Source of the DNA: Arthrobacter sp. PvP023
Lineage (GTDB): Bacteria > Actinomycetota > Actinomycetes > Actinomycetales > Micrococcaceae
Assembly: GCF_017832975.1 (NCBI RefSeq)
Contig: NZ_JAFIBI010000001.1
Span: forward strand, 1 to 64,000
DNA length: 64,000 bases
Direction: 5' to 3'
A program made the translations under genes and the position numbers. Position 1 is the stretch's first letter, and each line of letters begins with the position of its first letter. The notes beneath the pieces are model-generated. The model searched no databases. It was not told the DNA's origin and saw only the letters and a list, made by a program, of their open reading frames with translations. Below are positions 7,454 through 15,604 of this stretch, in pieces.

Positions 7454-10270
7454 GTGACGGATGAGAACTTCTACTTCGTAATGGCTGACCGCTTCAAGGG
7501 CCTGCTGGACAAGATCGACTACATCCAGGGCCTGGGCACCACGTCCATCTGGCTGACGCCCAGCTTCAAGAACAAAGCGGTCCAGCCGGAGGACAAATCG
7601 GCCGGCTACCACGGCTACTGGGTCACGGACTTCACCCAGATCGACCCGCACCTGGGCACCAACGCCGAACTGAAGGCGCTGATCGACGAGGCCCACTCGC
7701 GCGGGATGAAGGTCTACTTCGACATCATCACCAACCACACAGCAGACGTGATCGGCTACGAGGAAGGCGCCCGCCAGCCGTACGTCTCCAAGGACACAGA
7801 GCCGTACAAGACTGCTGCAGGCGAGGTGTTCGACGACCGCGACTACGCCGGAACGGACACCTTCCCCACGCTGGATCCGGCCACTTCGTTCCCCTATACG
7901 CCGGTCCTGGATAACGCCGAAAAGGACCTCAAGGTTCCGTCCTGGCTTAACGACCCCACGCTTTACCACAACCGCGGCGACACCACCTTCCAGGGGGAGG
8001 ACTCCTTCTACGGCGACTTCTTCGGCCTGGACGACCTCTTCACCGAGAACCCCACCGTGATCAACGGCATGATCGACGTCTATCAAAAGTGGATCGGTGA
8101 CTTCGGCGTGGACGGTTTCCGGATCGACACCATGAAGCACGTCAATGACGAATTCTGGCAGCAGTTCGGGCCCAAGGTCCTGGAATATGCCAAGGAACAG
8201 GGCAAGGACGAGTTCTTTATGTTCGGTGAGGTCTTTGACACCTCCAAGAGCTTCACCTCGCAGTTCACCACCCGCAACAAGATGCAGGCTGTACTGGACT
8301 TCCCGTTCCAGGATGCCGCCCGGAACTTTGCCTCCCGCAGCCAGTCCGCCAGCCAGCTGGAGACGTTCTTCGCCGGGGACGACTGGTACACCGATGCCGA
8401 CTCCAACGTCTACGAACTCCCCACGTTCCTGGGCAACCACGACATGGGCCGGATCGGCAGCTTCATTGCCGCGGACAACCCCGGTGCGGACGACGCCGAA
8501 CGCGTTTCCCGGGACCAACTGGCCCACGAACTGATGTACTTCTCGCGCGGCAACCCGGTGGTGTACTACGGCGACGAGCAGGGCTTCACCGGCCCCGGCG
8601 GGGACCAGGATGCACGCCAGACGCTCTTCGCCAGCAAGGTGCCGGAATACCTGGACGACGACCTGCTGGGCACCGATGCCACCCATGCCACGGACAACTT
8701 CAACACCGGCCACCCGCTGTACAGCAAGATCAGCGAACTCGCAGCGCTGACCGCTGAGCACCCGGCACTGCGCAACGGCGCCCACCAGAACCGGTACGCC
8801 GCGGAGGGCCAGGGAATCTACGCGTTCTCCCGCACTGACGCGAAGTACCAGCGCGAGTACGTGGTGGCAGTCAACAACAGCGGGACCGCGCAGACCGCCG
8901 CGGTGCCCACCTACATCGCAAAGCGCAACTACACCCGGATCTACGGCGACACAGGCGATTCCGGCGGCGCCGCCGCCGAGGTCAAAACGGCCGACGACGG
9001 CAAGCTCACCGTTACCGTCCCGCCGCTTTCCGCTGTGGTCTACGAATCGTCGGGGCGGATCCCCCGCTCCAAGGCGGCTCCCGCCGTCGGCCTCCAGGAC
9101 CCTGCCACGGCGGACGGCGACAACGGCAGGATCCGGGTGGCGGCCGACGTCGACGGTTCCTCGTTCTACGAGGTCACCTTCCAGGCGCGCACAACCGGCG
9201 GGCAATGGGAACCGATCGGCACGGACGACACCGCCCCGTACCAGGTGTTCCACGACGTCACCGGACTGAACCCGGGCACCGCCGTGGAATACCGCGCCGT
9301 GGTCCTGGACAACGGCGGACACACCTCGGTCAGCGCGGCCCGCACGGGCACGGTCCCCTCCCCGGTCCTCGCCATGCAGAAACCGGCAGAGGGCAGCAGC
9401 GTGGACGGCAAGGTGGAAGTCAGCGCCACGGCCAGCCCGGAGAAGGCTGACTACACGGTCAGCTTCGAACGCAGCGTGGGCGGCGGCGAGTGGGCTCCGA
9501 TCGGTTCGGACAGTTCCTCTCCGGCGTACACGGTCTTCGATGACCTCACTGCGCTGGGGCTCGCCGACGGCACTCAGGTCCGCTACCGGGCAACCATGTC
9601 CGTCCCGGGCGCGGCGAACGTGGTCAGCGACATCCGGACCGTGGTGGCCGGCGAGATCCCGCAGCCGGACTCCGTGACCGTGGCGGGCAGCCTGAACTCC
9701 GAGATGGGCTGCCCGGACGACTGGCAGCCTACGTGCGCAAAGGCTTTTATGACGCTGGACCCGGCGGACAAGGTCTGGCGCCTGACCGTGCCGGAACTGC
9801 CGGCGGGCACGTATGAGTTCAAGGCCGCGCTGAACGGCGGCTGGGACGAGAACTACGGCGTCGGGGGCGCGTTTAACGGCGGCAACATCGTGCTGGAGCA
9901 CCCGGGCGGGGCCGTGACGTTCCGCTACGACCACACCACGCATGTGCTGAGCCCGGTCTACGCCTCACAGCAGCCGGGCGCCGTGGCCGCTGCGGGGAGC
10001 ATGAACCTGGAACAAGGATGCCCGGAAGACTGGATGCCCGCCTGCGACCAGGCCCAGCTCCGGCTGGACCCCGCCGACCTGGTGTGGAAACTGTCAGTGC
10101 CCGACCTTCCGGCCGGCAACTATGAGTTCAAGGCCGCCCTGAACCGGTCCTGGGCCGAGAGCTACGGTGCCGGCGGTTCGCCGAATGGTGCCAACATCAG
10201 CCTGGCGCACGACGGCGGCCCGCTAACCATCCGGTACGACCACTTCACGCATGTGATGACGGCCGGATAG
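7454..10270 (+). CDS. GH13 alpha-amylase with N-terminal deletion and two X25-type C-terminal modules
   Basis: 938 residues from a GTG. All four GH13 core regions are present: DIITNH, GFRIDTMKH (nucleophile D225), FFMFGEVFD (acid E259) and FLGNHD (D330). Two beta-sandwich linker domains follow, then two X25/pullulanase-type modules (about 739-835 and 842-938). The N-terminus is abnormal: VTDENFYFVMADRF is joined directly to KGLLDKIDYIQG, while relatives I know have some 30-40 residues between these (ending GFY.GGDL) plus a secretion signal. No start or signal peptide exists in the open frame back to 7325. A LacI-type operator remains upstream. It is probably a damaged gene, or an assembly collapse. 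Confidence 0.85.
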   Translation: MTDENFYFVMADRFKGLLDKIDYIQGLGTTSIWLTPSFKNKAVQPEDKSAGYHGYWVTDFTQIDPHLGTNAELKALIDEAHSRGMKVYFDIITNHTADVIGYEEGARQPYVSKDTEPYKTAAGEVFDDRDYAGTDTFPTLDPATSFPYTPVLDNAEKDLKVPSWLNDPTLYHNRGDTTFQGEDSFYGDFFGLDDLFTENPTVINGMIDVYQKWIGDFGVDGFRIDTMKHVNDEFWQQFGPKVLEYAKEQGKDEFFMFGEVFDTSKSFTSQFTTRNKMQAVLDFPFQDAARNFASRSQSASQLETFFAGDDWYTDADSNVYELPTFLGNHDMGRIGSFIAADNPGADDAERVSRDQLAHELMYFSRGNPVVYYGDEQGFTGPGGDQDARQTLFASKVPEYLDDDLLGTDATHATDNFNTGHPLYSKISELAALTAEHPALRNGAHQNRYAAEGQGIYAFSRTDAKYQREYVVAVNNSGTAQTAAVPTYIAKRNYTRIYGDTGDSGGAAAEVKTADDGKLTVTVPPLSAVVYESSGRIPRSKAAPAVGLQDPATADGDNGRIRVAADVDGSSFYEVTFQARTTGGQWEPIGTDDTAPYQVFHDVTGLNPGTAVEYRAVVLDNGGHTSVSAARTGTVPSPVLAMQKPAEGSSVDGKVEVSATASPEKADYTVSFERSVGGGEWAPIGSDSSSPAYTVFDDLTALGLADGTQVRYRATMSVPGAANVVSDIRTVVAGEIPQPDSVTVAGSLNSEMGCPDDWQPTCAKAFMTLDPADKVWRLTVPELPAGTYEFKAALNGGWDENYGVGGAFNGGNIVLEHPGGAVTFRYDHTTHVLSPVYASQQPGAVAAAGSMNLEQGCPEDWMPACDQAQLRLDPADLVWKLSVPDLPAGNYEFKAALNRSWAESYGAGGSPNGANISLAHDGGPLTIRYDHFTHVMTAG

Positions 10271-10299
10271 CGGCTTTCGGCTGGTGAAACAGTAAACGC

Positions 10300-10339
10300 A
10301 AAAGCAGCGCCGCCCTCTCGTGGGGACGGCGCTGCTTTT
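10300..10339. terminator. Bidirectional terminator between amylase and alcohol dehydrogenase
   Basis: AAAAGCAGCGCCG (10300-10312) pairs perfectly with CGGCGCTGCTTTT (10327-10339). A/T runs on both sides let it serve both convergent genes. Confidence 0.9.
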
Positions 10340-10376
10340 GGTTGCAACAGCTTTCGGGTCGCTACCGTGCTCTGCG

Positions 10377-11420
10377 CTAGTTGAGCGTCGCGGTGTCGAT
10401 CACGAAGCGGTACCGGACGTCGGAGGCGAGGACGCGCTCGTAGGCCTCGTTGATCTTCTCGGCCGGGATGACCTCGATTTCGGCGCCCAGGTGGTGCTCG
10501 GCGCAGAAGTCGAGCATTTCCTGGGTCTCGCGGATGCCGCCGATCATCGAGCCGGCGAAGGAGCGGCGGCCGGCGATAAGCGCGAACGCGTTCACGGGGA
10601 GCGGCTCGGCCGGTGCGCCGACGTTCACCAAGGCGCCGTCGAGGGTCAGCAGCTGCAGGTAGGAGCTGATGTCGATCGACGCGCTGACGGTGTTGATGAT
10701 CAGGTCGAAGCTGCCGGCCAGGTCGCTAAAGGTGTTCTCATCGCTCGTGGCGTAGTAGTGGTCCGCGCCCAGTTTCAGGCCGTCCTCCTGCTTCTTGAGC
10801 GACTGGGACAGCACCGTAACCTCGGCGCCCATGGCGTGGGCGATCTTGACGGCCATGTGGCCCAGGCCGCCCAGCCCGACGACGGCAACCTTCTTGCCGG
10901 GGCCTGCACCCCAGTGGTGCAGCGGCGAGTAGGTGGTGATGCCGGCGCAAAGCAGCGGCGCGGCGACGTCGAGCTCGATGCCCTCGGGGATCCGCACGAC
11001 GAAGTCTTCGGTCACCACGACGTGTGTGGAGTAGCCGCCCTGGGTAATGGTGCCGTCGCGGTCAACGGCGCCGTAGGTGCCGATGTTGCCCTTGAGGCAG
11101 TACTGTTCCTCGCCCTTCTGGCAGTTGACGCACTCGCGGCAGGAATTCACCATGCAGCCGACGCCGACGCGGTCGCCAACGGCGTGCTTGGTGACTTCGG
11201 AGCCAACTTCGGTGACGATTCCGGCGATTTCGTGTCCCGGAGCCAGCGGGTATTGCTGGGGTCCCCAGTCGCCGCGGACGGTGTGGATATCCGAGTGGCA
11301 GATGCCGGCGAACTGGATGTCGATCAGCACATCGTGGGGTCCGACGTCGCGGCGTTCGATGGTGGTGGGAACCAGGTCTCCGTCAGCGGACGGGGCGGCG
11401 TAAGCGTTAGCGGTAAGCAA
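10377..11420 (-). CDS. Zinc-dependent NAD(P) alcohol dehydrogenase (YahK/AdhC-like)
   Basis: 347 residues from a TTG at 11420, preferred over a TTG twelve bases upstream because GGAG lies six bases before it and the protein then starts [10 protein letters not shown] as in relatives. Catalytic-zinc ligand C41 lies in [10 protein letters not shown], and the structural-zinc cysteines in [35 protein letters not shown] is the Rossmann nucleotide loop. It belongs to the cinnamyl-alcohol/broad aldehyde reductase branch of medium-chain dehydrogenases. Substrate unknown; it appears intact, unlike the dehydrogenase remnant 48 bases upstream. Confidence 0.9.
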   Translation of the reverse strand: MLTANAYAAPSADGDLVPTTIERRDVGPHDVLIDIQFAGICHSDIHTVRGDWGPQQYPLAPGHEIAGIVTEVGSEVTKHAVGDRVGVGCMVNSCRECVNCQKGEEQYCLKGNIGTYGAVDRDGTITQGGYSTHVVVTEDFVVRIPEGIELDVAAPLLCAGITTYSPLHHWGAGPGKKVAVVGLGGLGHMAVKIAHAMGAEVTVLSQSLKKQEDGLKLGADHYYATSDENTFSDLAGSFDLIINTVSASIDISSYLQLLTLDGALVNVGAPAEPLPVNAFALIAGRRSFAGSMIGGIRETQEMLDFCAEHHLGAEIEVIPAEKINEAYERVLASDVRYRFVIDTATLN

Positions 11421-11468
11421 TGGTTTCTCCAATGTTGGGTGAGGGATTCACTTGGTTGGGTGGAAGTC

Positions 11469-11846
11469 TTATGGGCGGATCAGCACTTTGAGCGCTGTGC
11501 GGTCGGCCATGGCGCAGTAGCCGGCAGCGACATCGTCGAGGGCTACAGTCTGGTCAAACACCTGGCCGGGCTGAATTGTTCCCGAGAGGATGTCCGGCAT
11601 GAGTTCTTCGATGTAGGCCCGGGCCGGGGCCACTCCGCCGGTAAGGGTGATATTGCGCATCACGGTGTCGAAATTCATGGGCACATCGGTGTACTGGGCA
11701 GCTCCCACCCTACCAATGGCACCGCCGTCGCGCACGGCGCCGATCGCGGCGTCAATGGCGTCCTGTGTCCCGACACACTCCAGCACCGCGTGGGTCCCCT
11801 CGTCGCCGGTGAACTGCTGGGCCGGCGAAGGGGTCTCTGTTGCCAT
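11469..11846 (-). pseudogene. C-terminal remnant of a zinc-type dehydrogenase
   Basis: 125 residues from an ATG at 11846, which has a strong AAGGAGG upstream. From GTHAVLECVGTQDAID to ALKVLIRP it matches only the last third of medium-chain zinc dehydrogenases: half of the Rossmann fold and the C-terminal strand. The catalytic and structural zinc domains are missing, and the first 11 residues (MATETPSPAQQ) do not look like the family. It is either a pseudogene or a truncated, still translated fragment. The frame stays open further upstream to 12395, but that extension looks antisense and unrelated. Confidence 0.7.
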
Positions 11847-12021
11847 GGTGGTCCTCCTTAGGACGTTTTCGCTGCCTATCCAGCAAACCGCGTCCTCTAC
11901 GCGCGGGGAAGGTCCTGTTGGTACAGGTACTGGCAGGGCCTCCCAACAGCCGCGGAAGGCTCCTAGTGTTGAAGCGGGAATGCAGTCCGCGCGGCACGCC
12001 GCCGTCAACAGAGGAGAACAG

Positions 12022-12425
12022 TTGGAGATCCAGCCGAAAGCGCCAAGCAACAAGGGACCTGCGGAGATGTTCAGCGGCGACGTCTGGTTCGACGTCATCG
12101 CCAAGGGCGAGGCCCCCTCCCAGCTGCGCGTGAACATGGTCCGTTTCGCTCCTGGCGCGCACACTGCGTGGCACTCCCTGCGAACGGCCAAACCCTGCAC
12201 GTGACCGAGGGCCTCGGCCTGGTCCAGTCCCGCGGCGGCGAGGTCATCGAGATCCGTCCGGGCGACACCATCTACACGCCTCCGGGTGAATGGCACTGGC
12301 ATGGCGCTGCACCTGGACATTTCATGAGCCACCTGGCCATGTGGGAAGCCTTGGGTGAAGGCCAGGAGGGCCCGGAAGCGACCTGGGGTGAGCACGTCAC
12401 CGACAAGGAATACCGAGCCAAATAA
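12022..12425 (+). pseudogene. Single-domain cupin, frameshifted
   Basis: Frame 1 from a TTG at 12022 (GAGGAG upstream) encodes EIQPKAPSNKGPAEMFSGD to GAHTAWHS. The continuation QTLHVTEGLGLVQSRGG to TDKEYRAK is in another frame ending at 12425. The break falls near 12178, where CACTCCCTGCGAACGGC is one base shorter than needed for the expected H-S-H-A-N-G. The lost residue is part of the cupin metal-binding HxH. The full protein would be about 134 residues. It is a real frameshift or a sequencing error. Confidence 0.75.
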
Positions 12426-12466
12426 CTGGTGTGTTCCTGGCTGGACTGCCCTTAGCCGAACTGATC

Positions 12467-12497
12467 CGTATCTGAACTGTTTCGTATCTGAACTGTT
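12467..12497. repeat. 16-base-period direct repeat in intergenic DNA
   Basis: CGTATCTGAACTGTT occurs at 12467-12481 and again at 12483-12497, between the broken cupin and the HNH gene. No other feature is visible in 12426-12570. Confidence 0.7.
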
Positions 12498-12570
12498 CGC
12501 GGGGCGGGGCCGGGTTACCTTGTCAGGCCGGCAAAGCTAAATTGTCACACCCCCGCGGCAGAGTTATCCC

Positions 12571-14292
12571 ATGGAAGTTATGGGGGAACTTGCAGCAAGT
12601 GGGGCGTTGCGGTGGGCCAAGCTGCCCGCAGCTGCTTCATCCGCGCCTGTCCGCGGTTTGCGGAGTGTTCCCGCCGTATCCCCTCAGCCGGCGGCCACAG
12701 CGTTCGACGGCGGTGGTTCCGGTGAGCTGTCCCGGTGCCTTGAGCTGCTGGGGGCCATTAGTTCGACGGCGGCTGCGGACGCTGCGGTGTTGGGTTTCCG
12801 GGAGGCGGCTGACTTCGCCGCCAGCGTCGAGGAAGCCGCCCGGACGCTGGAATACCTTCAGGTTGTGGCTGCCGGGGCGGTGGACCGGTCGCGGCGCGAG
12901 GCCAGTGCTGCTGCGCGCTCGGGTGCTGGGGTTGGCTGGACCACCGGGTGGGGCAGCGAGACGGCTGTGCATGGGCCGATCGGCTGGGCGACCAGGACTC
13001 CGGCTTGCGGCCCGGGGGACAGCGATGGGGGCACAGAGGCCGCCGCGGGTCCCGTGCCAAGCCCAGAACCGCCAAGGTCCAATGATCCGGGTCCGGCCGA
13101 TGACGGGTGCCGGAACACTACCGAGTTCCTGCGTATGAGACTGCGGATCGGTGCCGGCGAAGCCCGCCGCCGGCTCGCCCTGGCCGAGGCCGTGCTGCCC
13201 CGGGCCGGGATCACCGGCCACCCCCAGCCTCCGGAACGTCCCGTGCTCGCCGCGGCCGTGGCGTCCGGTTCAGTGGGTTCCCGTTCCGCGACGATCATCA
13301 CCGTCGCCCTGGACCGGGTCCGGCATCACGCCCCTGCGGGCACCATGGCCCGGATGGAACACACCCTGACCCGCACCGCGGCCGAACAGGACACCGATTT
13401 CGTCGCCCGCGTCGCCCGCCACCTGGTTGAGGCGGCCGACCAGGACGGCAGCGAACCCTCCGAGGAGGAGCTCCGGCACCGGCAGGGCGTCTTCATCCGG
13501 AAACCCCGCCGCGGACTGCACCACGTGGAATTCTTCGCCACCCCGGACCAATACGAACCCCTCCTGACTGTGATGAACACCGCCACCAACCCCCGCACCC
13601 AACCAGGCGAACAGGATCTGGACCGGCGGACCCGGCCCCAGCAGCTCCTGGACGGCCTCGTCGGCGCCGCCAAGACCACACTCGCCACCGGAAACCTCCC
13701 CGCTGCCGGCGGTCTGCGTCCCCAGGTCATGGTCACCATTGACTACCGCGACCTCCTGGACCGCCTCGACCGGCTCGACCACAACAGCGACAGGCCAACC
13801 GGCACCACGGGCGCGGGCACGCCCGGCAATGGCAGCGCAACCGGCACCACGGGCACAGGGACCATCCCCGGTACGGGCTCGTTGACGTTCACCGGGCCCG
13901 TCACAGCCGCCACGGTCCGCAAGATCGCCTGCGACGCCGACATCATCCCCGTCCTCCTCGGCAGCCAGGGCCGCGTCCTGGACATCGGCAGGACCACCCG
14001 GATCTTCCCGCCCCACATCCGCAAAGCCCTCACCGCCCGCGACCAAGGCTGCGCGTTCCCGGGCTGCACCATCCCCGCCCCCTGGTGCGAAGCCCACCAC
14101 ATCACTTACTGGTCACACGGCGGAACCACCAGCACCGAGAACGGCACGCTGCTTTGCTCCCATCACCACCACCTGATCCACAAGGAACAGTGGCACATCC
14201 AGGTCAAAACCGGGATCCCGTGGTTCATCCCGCCACCCCATATCGACCCACGCCAAAAACCACAACGAAACAACTACTTCAGGCCCGAGTGA
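12571..14292 (+). CDS. DUF222/HNH endonuclease-type protein (13E12 family)
   Basis: 573 residues. The N-terminal and central part is the helical DUF222 region; the C-terminus carries the HNH motif ARDQGCAFPGC, CEAHHITYWSHGG, NGTLLCSHHHHLIH (about residues 480-545) with the zinc-binding Cys/His pairs. Proteins of this family occur in many copies in actinobacteria; their DNA targets and roles are not established. A Gly/Thr-rich linker of duplicated TTGAGTPGNG-type text lies around residues 410-435. It may be a selfish or defence-linked nuclease, but nothing nearby shows which. Confidence 0.85.
   Translation: MEVMGELAASGALRWAKLPAAASSAPVRGLRSVPAVSPQPAATAFDGGGSGELSRCLELLGAISSTAAADAAVLGFREAADFAASVEEAARTLEYLQVVAAGAVDRSRREASAAARSGAGVGWTTGWGSETAVHGPIGWATRTPACGPGDSDGGTEAAAGPVPSPEPPRSNDPGPADDGCRNTTEFLRMRLRIGAGEARRRLALAEAVLPRAGITGHPQPPERPVLAAAVASGSVGSRSATIITVALDRVRHHAPAGTMARMEHTLTRTAAEQDTDFVARVARHLVEAADQDGSEPSEEELRHRQGVFIRKPRRGLHHVEFFATPDQYEPLLTVMNTATNPRTQPGEQDLDRRTRPQQLLDGLVGAAKTTLATGNLPAAGGLRPQVMVTIDYRDLLDRLDRLDHNSDRPTGTTGAGTPGNGSATGTTGTGTIPGTGSLTFTGPVTAATVRKIACDADIIPVLLGSQGRVLDIGRTTRIFPPHIRKALTARDQGCAFPGCTIPAPWCEAHHITYWSHGGTTSTENGTLLCSHHHHLIHKEQWHIQVKTGIPWFIPPPHIDPRQKPQRNNYFRPE
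13797..13854. repeat. 42-base-period in-frame duplication in the HNH gene linker
   Basis: AACCGGCACCACGGGC occurs at 13797-13812 and 13839-13854. The spacing of 42 preserves the reading frame and expands the Gly/Thr linker between DUF222 and HNH regions. Confidence 0.75.
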
Positions 14293-14322
14293 TGCTGCAC
14301 CATGCCGGTCCGCTGAAATGTG

Positions 14323-14337
14323 TTTCACTCATTGAAA
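14323..14337 (+). promoter_or_regulatory. IclR-type operator, site A (quercetinase gene)
   Basis: TTTCACTCATTGAAA, the shared palindrome of the island, ending 81 bases before the quercetinase ATG at 14419. A TGAAATGTGTTTCA stem overlaps its left half. The right half TTGAAA could double as a -35 element. Confidence 0.6.
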
Positions 14338-14418
14338 ACTCTGACGCCTTGGCTGCGGATTGGAGGGCATGCTGGTGACCACGCCACGGCGAAGCTCCGG
14401 ACTGGAAAGAAGGAACCA

Positions 14419-15486
14419 ATGTCCCTCAGCGTTGAGGAAATGAACACGCAACTCCCGGTGGCGAACGCGCTGCCCGGCGAGGCTGTCCCCTACTACATGG
14501 CCTCCGGGGAGGGCGCCCGATACGAGATCAACGGACAGCTGATCACCGTCATCGCCCGCGCTGCGGACACCGGAGGCATCTTTAGCGCCGCCTATATCTC
14601 CGGAGGCATGGGAGCCGAATCCCCCTTCGTGAGCCACAAGGTGGAGCACAAGACCCTGTACGTTTTCGACGGCATCCTGCACGTCTGGCTGCCTGGTGAG
14701 AGCCGCATCCTCACCCCGGGTGATTCGGTGGTGATCCCGCCCGGAACGCCGCACGCCTACCGCATGGCGAGCCACTACACGCGCTTCCTGAACTGGATGA
14801 CCCCTGGTGGCGCCGAGGCGTACTACGAACGCGTCGGCACCCCCATCGATTCGCACGTCCCGCCCGTGCATGCGGGACACAAGCGCAGCGCCCAGGAGCA
14901 AGCCGAGGTTGGCGCGGAATTCGGCATCACCTTCCCGGACGTGGAGCGCGTGGCGCCCACGTTCCAGCAGGACGCCGGCCTTCCTGCCACGCAGAGTCCG
15001 TACTTCCTCAGTGCCGGCGAGGGTGAACGCCTGGTGAGCTACCAGACGATGTTCACGTACCTCTCCCGGCCGGCGAACACCGGTTCAAACTACTTCGCGG
15101 TGCACACCAAGGGAGCCAAATCCCCGTATATCCCGCTGCATTTCCACGAACAGCACACTGAGAACTTCCTGTGCACCGAGGGGCGGATGTGGCTTTACGC
15201 CAACGGCCGCGAAGTCCTGCTCACCAAGGGCGACTTCCTGCACGCCCCGGCCGGCACTATTCACTCGTTCGCGTTCGATGCGCACAACACCCAGATGGTG
15301 GGCTTCCTGACCCCGTCGGTCTTCAACGGTTTCTTTGAGTACTTCAATAAGCCCACCGAGGACTACATGTACACCGAAGGCGGTGCCCCGTACATGGACA
15401 TGGAAGGCTTCGGCCGCGCCCAGGCCGAGATGGACCTCACCGTGGTCGGTCCCCCGCCGCAGCGTCGCGCGGCACTGGATATCTGA
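14419..15486 (+). CDS. Bicupin quercetin 2,3-dioxygenase-like enzyme
   Basis: 355 residues from the ATG at 14419 (AAGGA upstream), close to the length of Bacillus YxaG-type quercetinases. It has two cupin domains. The C-terminal one has the full 3-His/1-Glu metal site: H241, H243, E248 and H282. The N-terminal one keeps H73, H77 and H112-like positions but lacks the HxH and Glu pattern. Quercetinases open the flavonol C ring with release of CO, forming a depside. Site A of the shared operator lies upstream, and rhamnosidases, a beta-glucosidase and esterases are encoded nearby, which supports a flavonoid substrate. Confidence 0.8.
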   Translation: MSLSVEEMNTQLPVANALPGEAVPYYMASGEGARYEINGQLITVIARAADTGGIFSAAYISGGMGAESPFVSHKVEHKTLYVFDGILHVWLPGESRILTPGDSVVIPPGTPHAYRMASHYTRFLNWMTPGGAEAYYERVGTPIDSHVPPVHAGHKRSAQEQAEVGAEFGITFPDVERVAPTFQQDAGLPATQSPYFLSAGEGERLVSYQTMFTYLSRPANTGSNYFAVHTKGAKSPYIPLHFHEQHTENFLCTEGRMWLYANGREVLLTKGDFLHAPAGTIHSFAFDAHNTQMVGFLTPSVFNGFFEYFNKPTEDYMYTEGGAPYMDMEGFGRAQAEMDLTVVGPPPQRRAALDI

Positions 15487-15502
15487 CAAGCACCAACAAC
15501 AA

Positions 15503-15540
15503 CAGTGGCCCGGATCTCCGAAAGGAAGTCCGGGCCATTG
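15503..15540. terminator. Terminator between convergent quercetinase and DUF3500 genes
   Basis: TGGCCCGGA (15506-15514) pairs with TCCGGGCCA (15529-15537), extended by three further pairs, and is followed by TTGTCTTTG. It lies between the two convergent stop codons. Confidence 0.8.
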
Positions 15541-15604
15541 TCTTTGAGGTCCACGGACCGCCGATTGCTCCAATAGTTGCCCTCATCGGTGCCCGGAAGG
15601 GCGG

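Noticed and set aside
7394..9943. 849-codon open frame on the minus strand opposite the amylase
   Set aside because: It is the complement of a gene with clear GH13 motifs; its translation is Val/Arg/Gly/His-rich without any recognisable domain, as expected for antisense of high-GC coding DNA.
10320..11861. 513-codon open frame on the plus strand opposite the alcohol dehydrogenase
   Set aside because: The minus-strand protein has complete zinc-dehydrogenase motifs; the plus-strand translation has no family resemblance.
11847..12395. Upstream extension of the dehydrogenase remnant to 12395
   Set aside because: The extension is antisense to the cupin gene and shows no zinc-dehydrogenase motifs, so it does not restore a full-length enzyme.
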